Assembly: GCF_001690185.1 (NCBI RefSeq)
Contig: NZ_LZGN01000025.1
Location: 1 to 57,260, forward strand
Length of the DNA: 57,260 nt
Origin: Gilliamella sp. wkB308
Lineage (GTDB): Bacteria > Pseudomonadota > Gammaproteobacteria > Enterobacterales > Orbaceae
Reading direction: 5' to 3'
Part shown: positions 18,868 through 27,367 of the stretch, piece after piece
Layout of the letters: every line of letters starts with the position of its first letter
Numbering within the stretch: position 1 is the first letter of the stretch
Notes under the pieces: model-generated
The model's database searches: none
What the model saw: only the letters and a program-made list of their open reading frames with translations
Told to the model about the DNA's origin: nothing
Translations under genes and position numbers: made by a program

Positions 18868-18900
18868 ATATAGTGAACAGGCATTAGCTGTTCACTATAT
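18868..18900. terminator. Bidirectional hairpin terminator between flhA and the oxidoreductase
   Basis: A perfect 13-bp inverted repeat: ATATAGTGAACAG (18868-18880), a 7-base loop, then CTGTTCACTATAT (18888-18900). It is placed between the convergent ends of flhA (+) and the oxidoreductase gene (-). The flanks are AT-rich but lack a long T-run, so its efficiency is uncertain. Confidence 0.75.
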
Positions 18901-18916
18901 AAAATAGATTTTTATC

Positions 18917-19552
18917 TTATTCTGTCACTACTGTAAAACGTTGTTTAATGTGTTTGGCATTTTCTGCTTCATCAACCATGGCTATGGCATAATCAGCATA
19001 GCTAATTTGGCTTTTTCCTTGAGTGTTGAATAAGACCTGTTCACCGCCTGCTTTGTAGTGACCTGTTCTTGCGCCATCGGCAATGAACTCAATAGCTGGG
19101 CTTAAGTAAGTCCAGTTCACATCCTGACATTTTTTTAATTCATCGAGCGCTTTAGCCATATTATTAGCTAATGGTTTAAACTCTTCTGGAAATTCCGGTG
19201 TATCAACTAAACGAACAGTATGTTCAGGATTGACATATAAACTACCTGCACCACCAACAACTAATAAACGGTTAGGTTTACCGCTTAAAATATCGGTTAA
19301 ATGTTTTAAACTAGTTTGATGTTGAGGAAGTGATTCAAGGCTCCATGTTGCAAATGCATCGACAATAACATCAAAAGGTTTCAAATCTTCATAAGTCAGA
19401 TCAAACAGATCTTTAACTAAGATTTTTGCATTAGGATTAACATGAGAATTTGGATTACGGACAATTGCCGTCACATCATGCCCACGTGCAATTGCTTCTT
19501 TAACTATCAGACTGCCAGATTTACCACTTGCACCAATAACAGCTATTTTCAT
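18917..19552 (-). CDS. NAD(P)-binding Rossmann oxidoreductase, NmrA/YwnB-like
   Basis: 211 residues, beginning MKIAVIGASGKSGSLIVKEA, a glycine-rich Rossmann motif of the atypical short-chain dehydrogenase class. LLVVGGAGSLYV and a WTYLSPAIEF segment follow, as in NAD(P)H-binding proteins of the NmrA-like group. The substrate is unknown. It is divergent from an HxlR-type regulator across 187 bp. HxlR-family redox- or electrophile-sensing repressors often control such reductases, so co-regulation is likely. SD is AAAGGAG. Confidence 0.85.
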   Translation of the reverse strand: MKIAVIGASGKSGSLIVKEAIARGHDVTAIVRNPNSHVNPNAKILVKDLFDLTYEDLKPFDVIVDAFATWSLESLPQHQTSLKHLTDILSGKPNRLLVVGGAGSLYVNPEHTVRLVDTPEFPEEFKPLANNMAKALDELKKCQDVNWTYLSPAIEFIADGARTGHYKAGGEQVLFNTQGKSQISYADYAIAMVDEAENAKHIKQRFTVVTE

Positions 19553-19658
19553 CTTTTTACTCCTTTATTCTTTTCAATTTAATAATATTGTTGGATTCTG
19601 GTTTTAGGTTATGTTAAGAAAAATCTTTAAGTAATGAATGTTTTTAGATTAATATTCT

Positions 19659-19684
19659 AAGTATCTATTGTAAAGTAGGTACTA
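19659..19684. promoter_or_regulatory. Candidate HxlR operator in the divergent promoter region
   Basis: Imperfect inverted repeat AAGTATCTA (19659-19667), 8-bp spacer, TAGGTACTA (19676-19684), with 7 of 9 positions matching. It lies in the intergenic region shared by the oxidoreductase and hxlR genes. Binding by the adjacent regulator is inferred from position and symmetry only. Confidence 0.4.
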
Positions 19685-19739
19685 AACAGTAATATAGTTA
19701 CCAAATTAATACTATAATTGAATTTAAAGGATTTTTAAT

Positions 19740-20075
19740 ATGTCTCTCAATGAAAATTTACCCCCTTGTCCAGTCGAAACTACGCTTATGTTAATGGGCG
19801 ATAAATGGAAAGTCTTAATTGTTCGTGATTTATTAACAGGTACAAAACGCTTTGGAGAATTAAAAAAATCCTTAGACGGAATATCGCAAAAAGTGTTAAC
19901 CCAGCACCTACGTGCCATGGAAAAAAACGGATTAATTCATCGCAAAGTCTATGCCCAAGTACCACCGAAAGTGGAATATACTTTAACCGATGTTGGACAA
20001 AGTTTAAAACAAGTGCATGACGCCATGTTAGAGTGGGGAAGTGCTTATAAGTTAAGGCAGTGTGTTAAGAAATAG
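19740..20075 (+). CDS. HxlR-family winged-helix transcriptional regulator
   Basis: 111 residues. The N-terminal Cys in PPCPVETTLMLMGDKWKVLI is the hallmark of HxlR regulators (Cys-Pro before the first helix). Residues 30-95 are the winged helix (RFGELKKSLDGISQKVLTQH and GLIHRKVYAQVPPKVEYTLT). It is a DNA-binding dimer, possibly redox-sensing through the Cys. SD AAAGGA precedes the ATG. It is divergent from the oxidoreductase it probably controls. A degraded relative lies at 23825-23928 beyond mcrBC. Confidence 0.92.
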   Translation: MSLNENLPPCPVETTLMLMGDKWKVLIVRDLLTGTKRFGELKKSLDGISQKVLTQHLRAMEKNGLIHRKVYAQVPPKVEYTLTDVGQSLKQVHDAMLEWGSAYKLRQCVKK

Positions 20076-20273
20076 GTTTTTAACATGAATAAAAAGCTAT
20101 TTTTTGTCAATTATATTTAATGATATTAATGGTTATTTAAGTATTTTTTTTGAAAATTTGACCTGTATCACATATTTAATTAGATTTGTTCACTTTTTTA
20201 TCTTGTTTTAAGTTAAACTTCGTTTCTAAAATTTATCTTTACAATAGATTATCTACTTTTGAAAGGAAAAATA

Positions 20274-22694
20274 TTGGAAGCAATAAAAACATATTGGTTT
20301 TTAAGCGCTAAGTTTAATGGTGGTGAAGACCAAACAGAACGTTTTGTTAGATTAGGTATTTGGGAAAATGGTTACGATAATAAATACTTAAATACCGTAC
20401 GTACCATTTCAGTTGGTGATCGAGTTGCGATTAAATCCACTTATAACTTAAAAAAGAATTTACCTTTTGATAATAAAGGTCAAGCTGTTTCGGTCATGGA
20501 GATTAAAGCAACCGGCATTGTGACAAAAAATTATGGTGATGGAAAGTTATTAAAAGTTAATTGGCAAAAAGGGAATCTAAATAAAAAATGGTTTTTCTAT
20601 ACCAATATAGCCACTATTTGGAGTGTTAAAGATGATGAATGGTTATCAAAACAATTAATCAATTTTACTTTCTATAATGAACCACAGGATATTGACTATT
20701 TTCGGAATGCGCCTTATTGGCGATCACGTTATGGTGATGTTGCCAATCGTACCCAATTGTTCAGTTGGGTACGTTTTTATGAAGCTATTGCAGATAATTT
20801 ATTAATTTATCTAGACAAAAGCAAACGTTCAATATTAATGGAATTTGTCAATCAGCTGGCCACCGAGTTTAAGCTTTCTTATTTACTCGATAAAGGTTTA
20901 CAGGATATTTGTCCATTTACTGCATTAGGAACATTTAATCGACATATTAAAGAAACGACAAGAATAGAAATTGCAAAAAAGTGGGCTGAATTTCTTAATA
21001 TTGAAGAATCCGTCCCTAACTCTTTTGAGGGCATACCATTACTTAATAATCAATTGTCTTGGTTTTTTACCAACTCTGAAAATCAACAACAAGAGATTGA
21101 TAATTTGTGGGAATTTTATGCTACTGCACTGAAGTTTTCTAATGCTGATGAAAACTATCGAGATGAGTTTGAACAAAAATTTGACTTGATCATGTCGCAG
21201 TCATATTTTCCATGGCAATTAACAAGTGGTTTATTTTGGATTCGTCCTCACGCCTATGTCGTATTGGATAAGGCTTCAAAAACTTATCTTACTGATGAAT
21301 TGGAGTTGATAAAAGATGATCGATTATCTAAAGAGCATTTTAATGGTAATGTTTACCTAAAATTGCTCGATGATTTAGCAATGAGATTTAACGAAGATTA
21401 CTTTCCTATTCACTCTTTTCCTGAGCTTTATTTCACTGCACTACGTAAATATGAAAATCGCACATTAATTAATGAAAATTTAGCATCTAATAATCAATGG
21501 CAAATTATATTATTACAATTCATCCAAGAGCTTTGCCAAGATAACGGAAGTAATGTTTTTAATTGTAAAGAGTTGCTGGATAAATACGGACAACAACTTG
21601 AGGAGGAATTTCCAAATAATAGAGTTACAAGTAACTTGTTAACTTACACTTTACAACGAATGAAAGATAAAAAATTTTTTCAGTTTTTGGGGAATGGTAA
21701 ATATCGGTTACTTAATCATAATATTGATGGAAAAAGAGGAGAAATCATGGAAAATGAACCAGATATTGATGCACCATTAATTGATGATCCATTATTTGTT
21801 AGGCATCCTTATACATTAAAAAATTTAATTCAAGAAGACTGTTTTATCGATAAACAGCAATTGCAACAAATGATATCCAGTATAACAAAAAAGAAAAATA
21901 TCATTTTACAAGGCCCGCCTGGTACAGGTAAAACTTGGTTAGCTAAAAGGTTAGCTAATATTATTATTGGTTATAAAGATTCAAATAATATTCGAGCAAT
22001 TCAATTTCATCCTAATCTATCTTATGAAGATTTTATTCGTGGTTTTCGCCCTACCAGTGAAGGTAAGTTAGCGCTGATCGATGGTCCATTTTTGGAGATA
22101 ATTCATCAAGCCAGAAATGATCCTCAATCTAAATATGTTATGGTTATTGAAGAAATTAATCGAGGTAATCCGGCACAGATTTTTGGTGAAATGCTAACGC
22201 TGCTTGAAGCTGATAAGCGAATACCGAGTGAAGCATTAGAATTGACCTATCGCCGTGAACAAGAAAACGGAATATATATTCCCGATAACTTATATGTCAT
22301 TGGTACGATGAATATAGCGGATCGATCTTTAGCATTAGTCGATTTTGCATTACGTCGACGTTTTGCGTTTTTTACTTTAGATCCTAATTTTTCAGAAAAA
22401 TGGTTACGCTATATGATTAAAAAAACAGGGCTCAATAGTAAGCTTTTAGAAGAAATAAGAGAAAGAATGAATGAATTAAATGAATTCATTGCTCAAGATA
22501 GAATGTTAGGAAGTGCTTTTGCTATTGGTCATAGTTATTTAACTCATCATAGAGCTATACCGAAAAGTGAAGGTTTAGTTTGGTATCAAAATATTATTGA
22601 TACAGAAATTAAACCTTTATTGGAAGAGTATTGGTTTGATGAAAAAGATAAACTTAACAAAGCAATGAAACTTATTAAGATTGCATATAAATAA
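20274..22694 (+). CDS. mcrB: McrB-type modification-dependent restriction NTPase
   Basis: About 806 residues. I place the start at the TTG at 20274, since GAAAGGA (20261-20267) is then a well-spaced ribosome site; an upstream in-frame TTG at 20259 lies before that site. Residues 1-~125 look like a PUA/EVE-type domain (YWFLSAKFN, then RFVRLGIWENGY and SVGDRVAIKS), a likely modified-base reader. The C-terminal AAA+ domain has Walker A GPPGTGKT (~547-554), Walker B VMVIEEINRG and the McrB signature MNIADRS (~679-685). It would recognise modified DNA and drive translocation for the McrC nuclease encoded 5 bp downstream. Confidence 0.93.
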   Translation: MEAIKTYWFLSAKFNGGEDQTERFVRLGIWENGYDNKYLNTVRTISVGDRVAIKSTYNLKKNLPFDNKGQAVSVMEIKATGIVTKNYGDGKLLKVNWQKGNLNKKWFFYTNIATIWSVKDDEWLSKQLINFTFYNEPQDIDYFRNAPYWRSRYGDVANRTQLFSWVRFYEAIADNLLIYLDKSKRSILMEFVNQLATEFKLSYLLDKGLQDICPFTALGTFNRHIKETTRIEIAKKWAEFLNIEESVPNSFEGIPLLNNQLSWFFTNSENQQQEIDNLWEFYATALKFSNADENYRDEFEQKFDLIMSQSYFPWQLTSGLFWIRPHAYVVLDKASKTYLTDELELIKDDRLSKEHFNGNVYLKLLDDLAMRFNEDYFPIHSFPELYFTALRKYENRTLINENLASNNQWQIILLQFIQELCQDNGSNVFNCKELLDKYGQQLEEEFPNNRVTSNLLTYTLQRMKDKKFFQFLGNGKYRLLNHNIDGKRGEIMENEPDIDAPLIDDPLFVRHPYTLKNLIQEDCFIDKQQLQQMISSITKKKNIILQGPPGTGKTWLAKRLANIIIGYKDSNNIRAIQFHPNLSYEDFIRGFRPTSEGKLALIDGPFLEIIHQARNDPQSKYVMVIEEINRGNPAQIFGEMLTLLEADKRIPSEALELTYRREQENGIYIPDNLYVIGTMNIADRSLALVDFALRRRFAFFTLDPNFSEKWLRYMIKKTGLNSKLLEEIRERMNELNEFIAQDRMLGSAFAIGHSYLTHHRAIPKSEGLVWYQNIIDTEIKPLLEEYWFDEKDKLNKAMKLIKIAYK

Positions 22695-22699
22695 TTTCA

Positions 22700-23791
22700 A
22701 TGAATACTGAATCGACAACAAGACAAAATACCACATTAAATAAAATACCTATTAAAAACATATGGTTACTTTTATTGTATGCATCAGATTATTATAAAGA
22801 GCTTGATAAACAGCAGCGAATAAATTTTGAAGAAAATCCTGAAAAAATTGTTGAGCTGGCTGCTGAGATTTATTGCAAGGCAGTACACAAAGGATTGCGT
22901 TATTCATTATCTAACAGTTATCAACCTAAAAAGCAAGTTTTAACACGTGTTAGAGGGAAAATTGATTATTTAATAACCGCACGTAAATTATTACTTGAAA
23001 AAGGTAAAATCCATTGTCGATATGATGGATTAACAAATAATACACCCAAAAATCAATATATTCATGGTGCTGCTCATGTTTTATTAAGGCAATTAAATAA
23101 TGATAAATTGATTAAGCAATGCAAACAAATAACCAATCGTTTTAAAGAGTTAAAAATCGGTAAATCTAACTATTACAACCCTGTTATCGATCAGTTCAAT
23201 CGATCAAATCCTCATGATAATCTATTAGTTTCGGTGGCTAAATTGGTTCATAGTTTATCTATTCCAACAGAATTATTCGGTAAAGAAACACTTAATACGT
23301 TGGAGAAAACTGATCAGTGGTTAAGAGCATTATTTGAGAAAGCGGTAATTGGTTTTTATCGGGTTAATCTCGATCCAAATGAATGGCAAATCGAGTCGGG
23401 AAAAAGGTTTAAATGGCAATGTACCCAATCGACGGACAACATTGGACAGTTTATGCCAGAAATGATCACCGATTTAATTATAGAAAATAACAAAACTCAT
23501 TCTCGCTTAATTGTGGATACTAAATGTACCTCAATTTTTAATCATAACAAATTTTCTTTTAAGACAGATCATTTGTACCAACTTTATGCTTATGTAAGAA
23601 GTCAAGAAAGAAGTGATGACCGATTATCCTATTCTGCATCAGGTATGCTGTTATATCCAACAACAAATCAATCGATTAATGAATATACTACCATTCAAAA
23701 TCATCAGCTATTTTTTTGTACGATTGATTTAAGTCAAGCAAACATGAGAATTAAAGAGTGTTTGCTATCTTTATTGGCTCAAAGTACATAA
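22700..23791 (+). CDS. mcrC: McrC-type restriction nuclease subunit
   Basis: 363 residues. The N-terminal part begins with IPIKNIWLLLLYASDYYKEL, typical of McrC. The C-terminal nuclease core of the PD-(D/E)xK class reads PEMITDLII followed by LIVDTKCTS (Asp and Lys of the D-x-K at about 273-275). With McrB it forms the complex that cuts DNA carrying modified cytosine. The start lies 5 bp after mcrB, so the two are one operon. Confidence 0.92.
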   Translation: MNTESTTRQNTTLNKIPIKNIWLLLLYASDYYKELDKQQRINFEENPEKIVELAAEIYCKAVHKGLRYSLSNSYQPKKQVLTRVRGKIDYLITARKLLLEKGKIHCRYDGLTNNTPKNQYIHGAAHVLLRQLNNDKLIKQCKQITNRFKELKIGKSNYYNPVIDQFNRSNPHDNLLVSVAKLVHSLSIPTELFGKETLNTLEKTDQWLRALFEKAVIGFYRVNLDPNEWQIESGKRFKWQCTQSTDNIGQFMPEMITDLIIENNKTHSRLIVDTKCTSIFNHNKFSFKTDHLYQLYAYVRSQERSDDRLSYSASGMLLYPTTNQSINEYTTIQNHQLFFCTIDLSQANMRIKECLLSLLAQST

Positions 23792-23824
23792 GCAATCTGC
23801 ATCAAGATTCGACACCATTAGAAT

Positions 23825-23928
23825 GAATTGATGCATTCAATCGAAAAGTTTATAACCAAGTACCACCTAATATGAAATTCACACATTACCAATGTTGCTC
23901 AGTGTTTAAGACAAGTGCATAACATAAT
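23825..23928 (+). pseudogene. Frameshifted remnant of an HxlR-family regulator gene
   Basis: Three reading-frame pieces in order match the HxlR protein encoded at 19740-20075: ELMH (for GLIH), NRKVYNQVPPNMKFT (for HRKVYAQVPPKVEYT) and NVAQCLRQVHNI (for DVGQSLKQVHDA). At least two frameshifts separate them, and the 5' half of the gene is absent. It diverges at many positions from the intact gene, so it is an old paralogue rather than a recent copy. It lies immediately after mcrC. Confidence 0.85.
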
Positions 23929-23967
23929 ATAAATAAATTAATAGGATAATATTCATTAAGCAAAAAA

Positions 23968-24516
23968 TTAAGGCTCATTAGCCTCAACTTTAGAACAAAT
24001 AAAATAAAAATCATTCGGTTTTGAGTCATTATCCTGACCAATAATTATAGTATCAGGGTAAAGTTTATTGTCCGTAATAGGGGTAATATCTTTTCGGTAT
24101 ATGTCTGTATCATTCAAAGGAATGGGTTCTTCACAGCTACGCAATATAGTGTTAGCACCAATCAATTTAGCGAACTTGTGCATATCCCCTTTGGCTTTAG
24201 CATAAAAAGATGTGACAAAATTATCGCTTTCATAACGAATCATATTCACCCATACATTCTTGATTTTGATAGGTTGCTTAAAATGGTATTCGATTCCAGT
24301 GATATTATCTTGTTGTTTGTTTTTTATGGTAATTTTTTGTTTTTCAAGTTCAGCAATGATTTTTTTATCTTCGATGGCAAAAGGCTTTGATTGACATAAT
24401 AGAGCAGTTTTAAATTGTTCTTTAACGGTAGCTATTTTGGTGACATTACTTGATGCGTGTCCGGATAAACTGACAAAAAATAAGATATAACCTAACAGTA
24501 AATATAATTTTTTCAT
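23968..24516 (-). CDS. Secreted or periplasmic protein of unknown function
   Basis: 182 residues with a clear signal peptide (MKKLYLLLGYILFFVSLSGHASS). The mature part is polar and has three cysteines (near LLCQSKPF, LRSCEEP and FICSKVE). I recognise no domain. The length and one-per-gene context resemble small periplasmic proteins of enteric bacteria. It stands alone between mcrC and treR, convergent with mcrC. Confidence 0.6.
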   Translation of the reverse strand: MKKLYLLLGYILFFVSLSGHASSNVTKIATVKEQFKTALLCQSKPFAIEDKKIIAELEKQKITIKNKQQDNITGIEYHFKQPIKIKNVWVNMIRYESDNFVTSFYAKAKGDMHKFAKLIGANTILRSCEEPIPLNDTDIYRKDITPITDNKLYPDTIIIGQDNDSKPNDFYFICSKVEANEP

Positions 24517-24722
24517 GTTTAATCGCTTGTCGTAAAGTGAGATATTGAGTTAAACAGTACTACTAATGACCTGTTAAATTTTAACCTGATTCTACCATTA
24601 GACATTAATTTAGGTATACCAATATTTCATGATTTTTAATATCATCCAAACAGCTACCGTATCGCAATTTTGTTGAAACTATATTACTATAATTTTATTG
24701 ATCTTTATTCAGCAAAATTATT

Positions 24723-25691
24723 ATGAGCAAGTCATCGAGCCACTTAACCATTAAGGATATTGCCAAACTTAGCGGAGTAAGCAAATCAACGGTTTCAAGA
24801 GTAATTAACCATGACCCAATGGTGAAAGAAGCAACACGTAATAAAGTCAATGCCATTATTGAACAATATCAATTTACGCCGTCTAAATCTGCAAGAGCAA
24901 TGCGAGGTTATGGTAATAAAGTGATTGGTATTATTGTTACTCGTCTTGAGTCGATGTCTGAAAATCAAGCTGTCAGTAGTATGCTGCCAATATTTTATCA
25001 ACATGGCTATGATCCGATTATTATGGAAAGCCAATTTAATGTTGAAAAGGTTGAAGAACATTTAGCCATGTTGAAAGATAAGCAGGCTGACGGTGTCGTG
25101 GTTTTTGCCTTTACAGGATTGGATAAGGGAGTATTGTCTTTCTGGCAAAATAAGAGTGTGGTTATTGCTCGTTCATTCCCTAATCATATGTGTGTTTGTT
25201 ACGATGATATCGGTGCAGTAACTCACTTACTTGAGCATTTATATCATCAACAAAAACAGCGTAATATTGCTTTTATTGGTATTGAACAACAAGACCAAAC
25301 TACCGGTGCGCTACGTTATCAAGCTTATCTGGATTTTTGTCAGCTTCATCAAATCACCCCTAATGCTTGTTTAGGAAACTTAAGTTACCTGTCAGGCTAT
25401 CATCTTGCTCAAACAGTCATTAAATCATCACCTTCTGCTATTGTTTGTGCGACTGAAACGCTTGCGTTAGGTTTGCATAAATATCTTCATGAAAAGCAAC
25501 TTAATAATACCATTGTTGCGAGTATCGGACAGAGTGAATTGCTCCGTTTTCTTTTTCCACAAACGTTATCTGTGGAGTTAGGTTTTGATAAAGCTGGAAC
25601 TTATACCGCTCATGAATTACTCCGAATGTTAACCGATGAAGTTGAACTCAAAACGGTGACTATCCCTTGCCAACTGGCTGTTAATAAATAG
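24723..25691 (+). CDS. treR: LacI-family trehalose operon repressor TreR
   Basis: 322 residues. The N-terminal HTH reads LTIKDIAKLSGVSKSTVSRV, followed by the hinge helix (TPSKSARAMRG). The rest is a periplasmic-binding-like effector domain, which in this family senses trehalose-6-phosphate. It sits directly upstream of treBC in the same direction, and a matching LacI-type palindrome lies before treB. Assignment as TreR rests on both protein type and context. Confidence 0.92.
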   Translation: MSKSSSHLTIKDIAKLSGVSKSTVSRVINHDPMVKEATRNKVNAIIEQYQFTPSKSARAMRGYGNKVIGIIVTRLESMSENQAVSSMLPIFYQHGYDPIIMESQFNVEKVEEHLAMLKDKQADGVVVFAFTGLDKGVLSFWQNKSVVIARSFPNHMCVCYDDIGAVTHLLEHLYHQQKQRNIAFIGIEQQDQTTGALRYQAYLDFCQLHQITPNACLGNLSYLSGYHLAQTVIKSSPSAIVCATETLALGLHKYLHEKQLNNTIVASIGQSELLRFLFPQTLSVELGFDKAGTYTAHELLRMLTDEVELKTVTIPCQLAVNK

Positions 25692-25729
25692 CGATAACAA
25701 TTTAAAATTATTATAGTTTTTATTATTTA

Positions 25730-25745
25730 TGTGAGATCAATCACA
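25730..25745. promoter_or_regulatory. CRP-cAMP binding site upstream of treB
   Basis: TGTGAGATCAATCACA matches both half sites of the CRP consensus (TGTGA-N6-TCACA) exactly. It lies 120 bp before the treB start and 4 bp before the TreR-type operator, as expected for a catabolite-controlled PTS sugar operon. Confidence 0.9.
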
Positions 25746-25749
25746 AATA

Positions 25750-25761
25750 GGGAACGTTCCC
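25750..25761. promoter_or_regulatory. TreR-type operator (LacI-family palindrome)
   Basis: GGGAACGTTCCC is a perfect 12-bp palindrome with the central CG typical of LacI-family operators. It is between the CRP site and treB. TreR from the adjacent gene is the obvious ligand. Confidence 0.85.
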
Positions 25762-25864
25762 ATTTATTGTTTGTCTTTTTCAATCTATGCTAAATCCTAA
25801 TTCAAACATAGCCAATGTATTAATAGCTAATTCAGCTAAATATCTATGATAGGGAGACTTGGAG

Positions 25865-27292
25865 ATGGCTAAAGATCCTAATATCGCCTCAGAATCGATA
25901 ACCGCATTAATTGATTGTGTGGGTGGAAAAGAAAATATTGCGAGTGTTACTCACTGTTTAACACGATTAAGATTTGCACTGTCTGATCCCAAATTAGCCA
26001 ATATAAAAGCCATAGAGGGATTACCTTTTGTAAAAGGGTGTTTTAATAATGCTGGGCAGTTTCAAGTTATTATTGGAACGGATGTTGATAGTTATTACAA
26101 ATTATTGATTGATCGATTAAATATTGATGAAGCGACTAAAGAGCAAACAAAAGCCTCAGCTAAAAAAAATATGTCATGGTTTGAACGCTTAATTTCAAAT
26201 TTAGCTGAAATTTTTGTGCCATTATTACCCGCACTGATTGCGGGGGGATTATTACTCGGCTTACGTAACGTGATTGGTGACATGCCAACTATAAATGATA
26301 AACCACTTACTGACACTTATACTTGGTTGGTACCTATTCATAGTTTTCTTTGGTTACCTTGTGAAGCGATTTTCAACTTTCTACCAGTAGCCATATGCTG
26401 GTCTACAGTCAAAAAAATGGGCGGTTCCCCTGTGTTAGGGATTGTTTTAGGGATAACATTGGTTTCCCCACAACTGATGACTGCTTATGATCTAGGGAAA
26501 AAGATTCCCGAAGTGTGGGATTTTGGTTGGTTTACGATTCAAAAAGTCGGCTATCAAGCACAAGTGATTCCATCTATTTTTGCCGGTTTAGCGTTAGGAT
26601 GGATTGAAACTCGATTACGTAGAATTGTCCCTAATTACCTAACTTTAGTGATTGTACCAATTGTATCAATACTATTAGCCGTCGTCCTTGCACATTTTCT
26701 TTTAGGACCAATCGGACGAATGTTGGGCAATGGTATTGCTTATGTGGTTAAATACCTAATGACGGGTGATTATGCCTTCATTGGTTCGGCTATTTTTGGA
26801 TTCTTCTATGCACCTTTGGTTATTACAGGAATTCATCATACTACATTAGCTATCGATATGCAGATGACACATAGTATGGGTGGTACACCGATTTGGCCAA
26901 TTATTGCCTTATCCAATATTGCTCAAGCTTCAGCCGTTGTTGGCATCATTCTAATCAGTAAAAAACATAATGAGCGTGAAGTTTCCATACCGGCTGCGAT
27001 ATCAGGTTACCTAGGTGTAACTGAGCCAGCTATGTACGGTATCAACTTACGCTATAAATTCCCAATGTTCTGCGCCATGATTGGAGCGGCGAGTGCTGGG
27101 TTAATCTGTGGTTTACATGGTGTATTATCTAATGGTATAGGTGTGGGTGGATTACCTGGTATTTTATCCATTAAACCGATTTATTGGGGAATTTATGCAT
27201 TAGCTATGATTGTGGCAATTGTCGTACCTATTGTTTTAACATCAGTTGTTTATAAAATAAAATTGAAAAAAGGTACGTTAGATATTCGCTAA
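25865..27292 (+). CDS. treB: PTS trehalose-specific EIIBC component TreB
   Basis: 475 residues from the ATG at 25865 (AGGGAG at 25851-25856 as ribosome site; an in-frame TTG two codons earlier is less well placed). The N-terminal EIIB domain carries the phosphocysteine in SVTHCLTRLRFAL (Cys31). The EIIC domain has about ten membrane segments and the conserved ITGIHHTTLAID motif. It imports trehalose as trehalose-6-phosphate. There is no fused EIIA, so it must use a separate glucose-type EIIA (Crr). Confidence 0.94.
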   Translation: MAKDPNIASESITALIDCVGGKENIASVTHCLTRLRFALSDPKLANIKAIEGLPFVKGCFNNAGQFQVIIGTDVDSYYKLLIDRLNIDEATKEQTKASAKKNMSWFERLISNLAEIFVPLLPALIAGGLLLGLRNVIGDMPTINDKPLTDTYTWLVPIHSFLWLPCEAIFNFLPVAICWSTVKKMGGSPVLGIVLGITLVSPQLMTAYDLGKKIPEVWDFGWFTIQKVGYQAQVIPSIFAGLALGWIETRLRRIVPNYLTLVIVPIVSILLAVVLAHFLLGPIGRMLGNGIAYVVKYLMTGDYAFIGSAIFGFFYAPLVITGIHHTTLAIDMQMTHSMGGTPIWPIIALSNIAQASAVVGIILISKKHNEREVSIPAAISGYLGVTEPAMYGINLRYKFPMFCAMIGAASAGLICGLHGVLSNGIGVGGLPGILSIKPIYWGIYALAMIVAIVVPIVLTSVVYKIKLKKGTLDIR

Positions 27293-27309
27293 ACACGATT
27301 CAATAACCG

Positions 27310-27336
27310 TTAACCGTTCAATTATGGAACGGTTAA
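27310..27336 (+). promoter_or_regulatory. Intercistronic hairpin between treB and treC
   Basis: A perfect 10-bp stem, TTAACCGTTC (27310-27319) and GAACGGTTAA (27327-27336), with a 7-base loop. It is followed by only three Ts, so it is more likely an RNA-stability or partial-termination element that sets the treB:treC ratio than a full terminator. Confidence 0.65.
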
Positions 27337-27367
27337 TTTATGACAGATGAATAATTAAGAGCAAACA

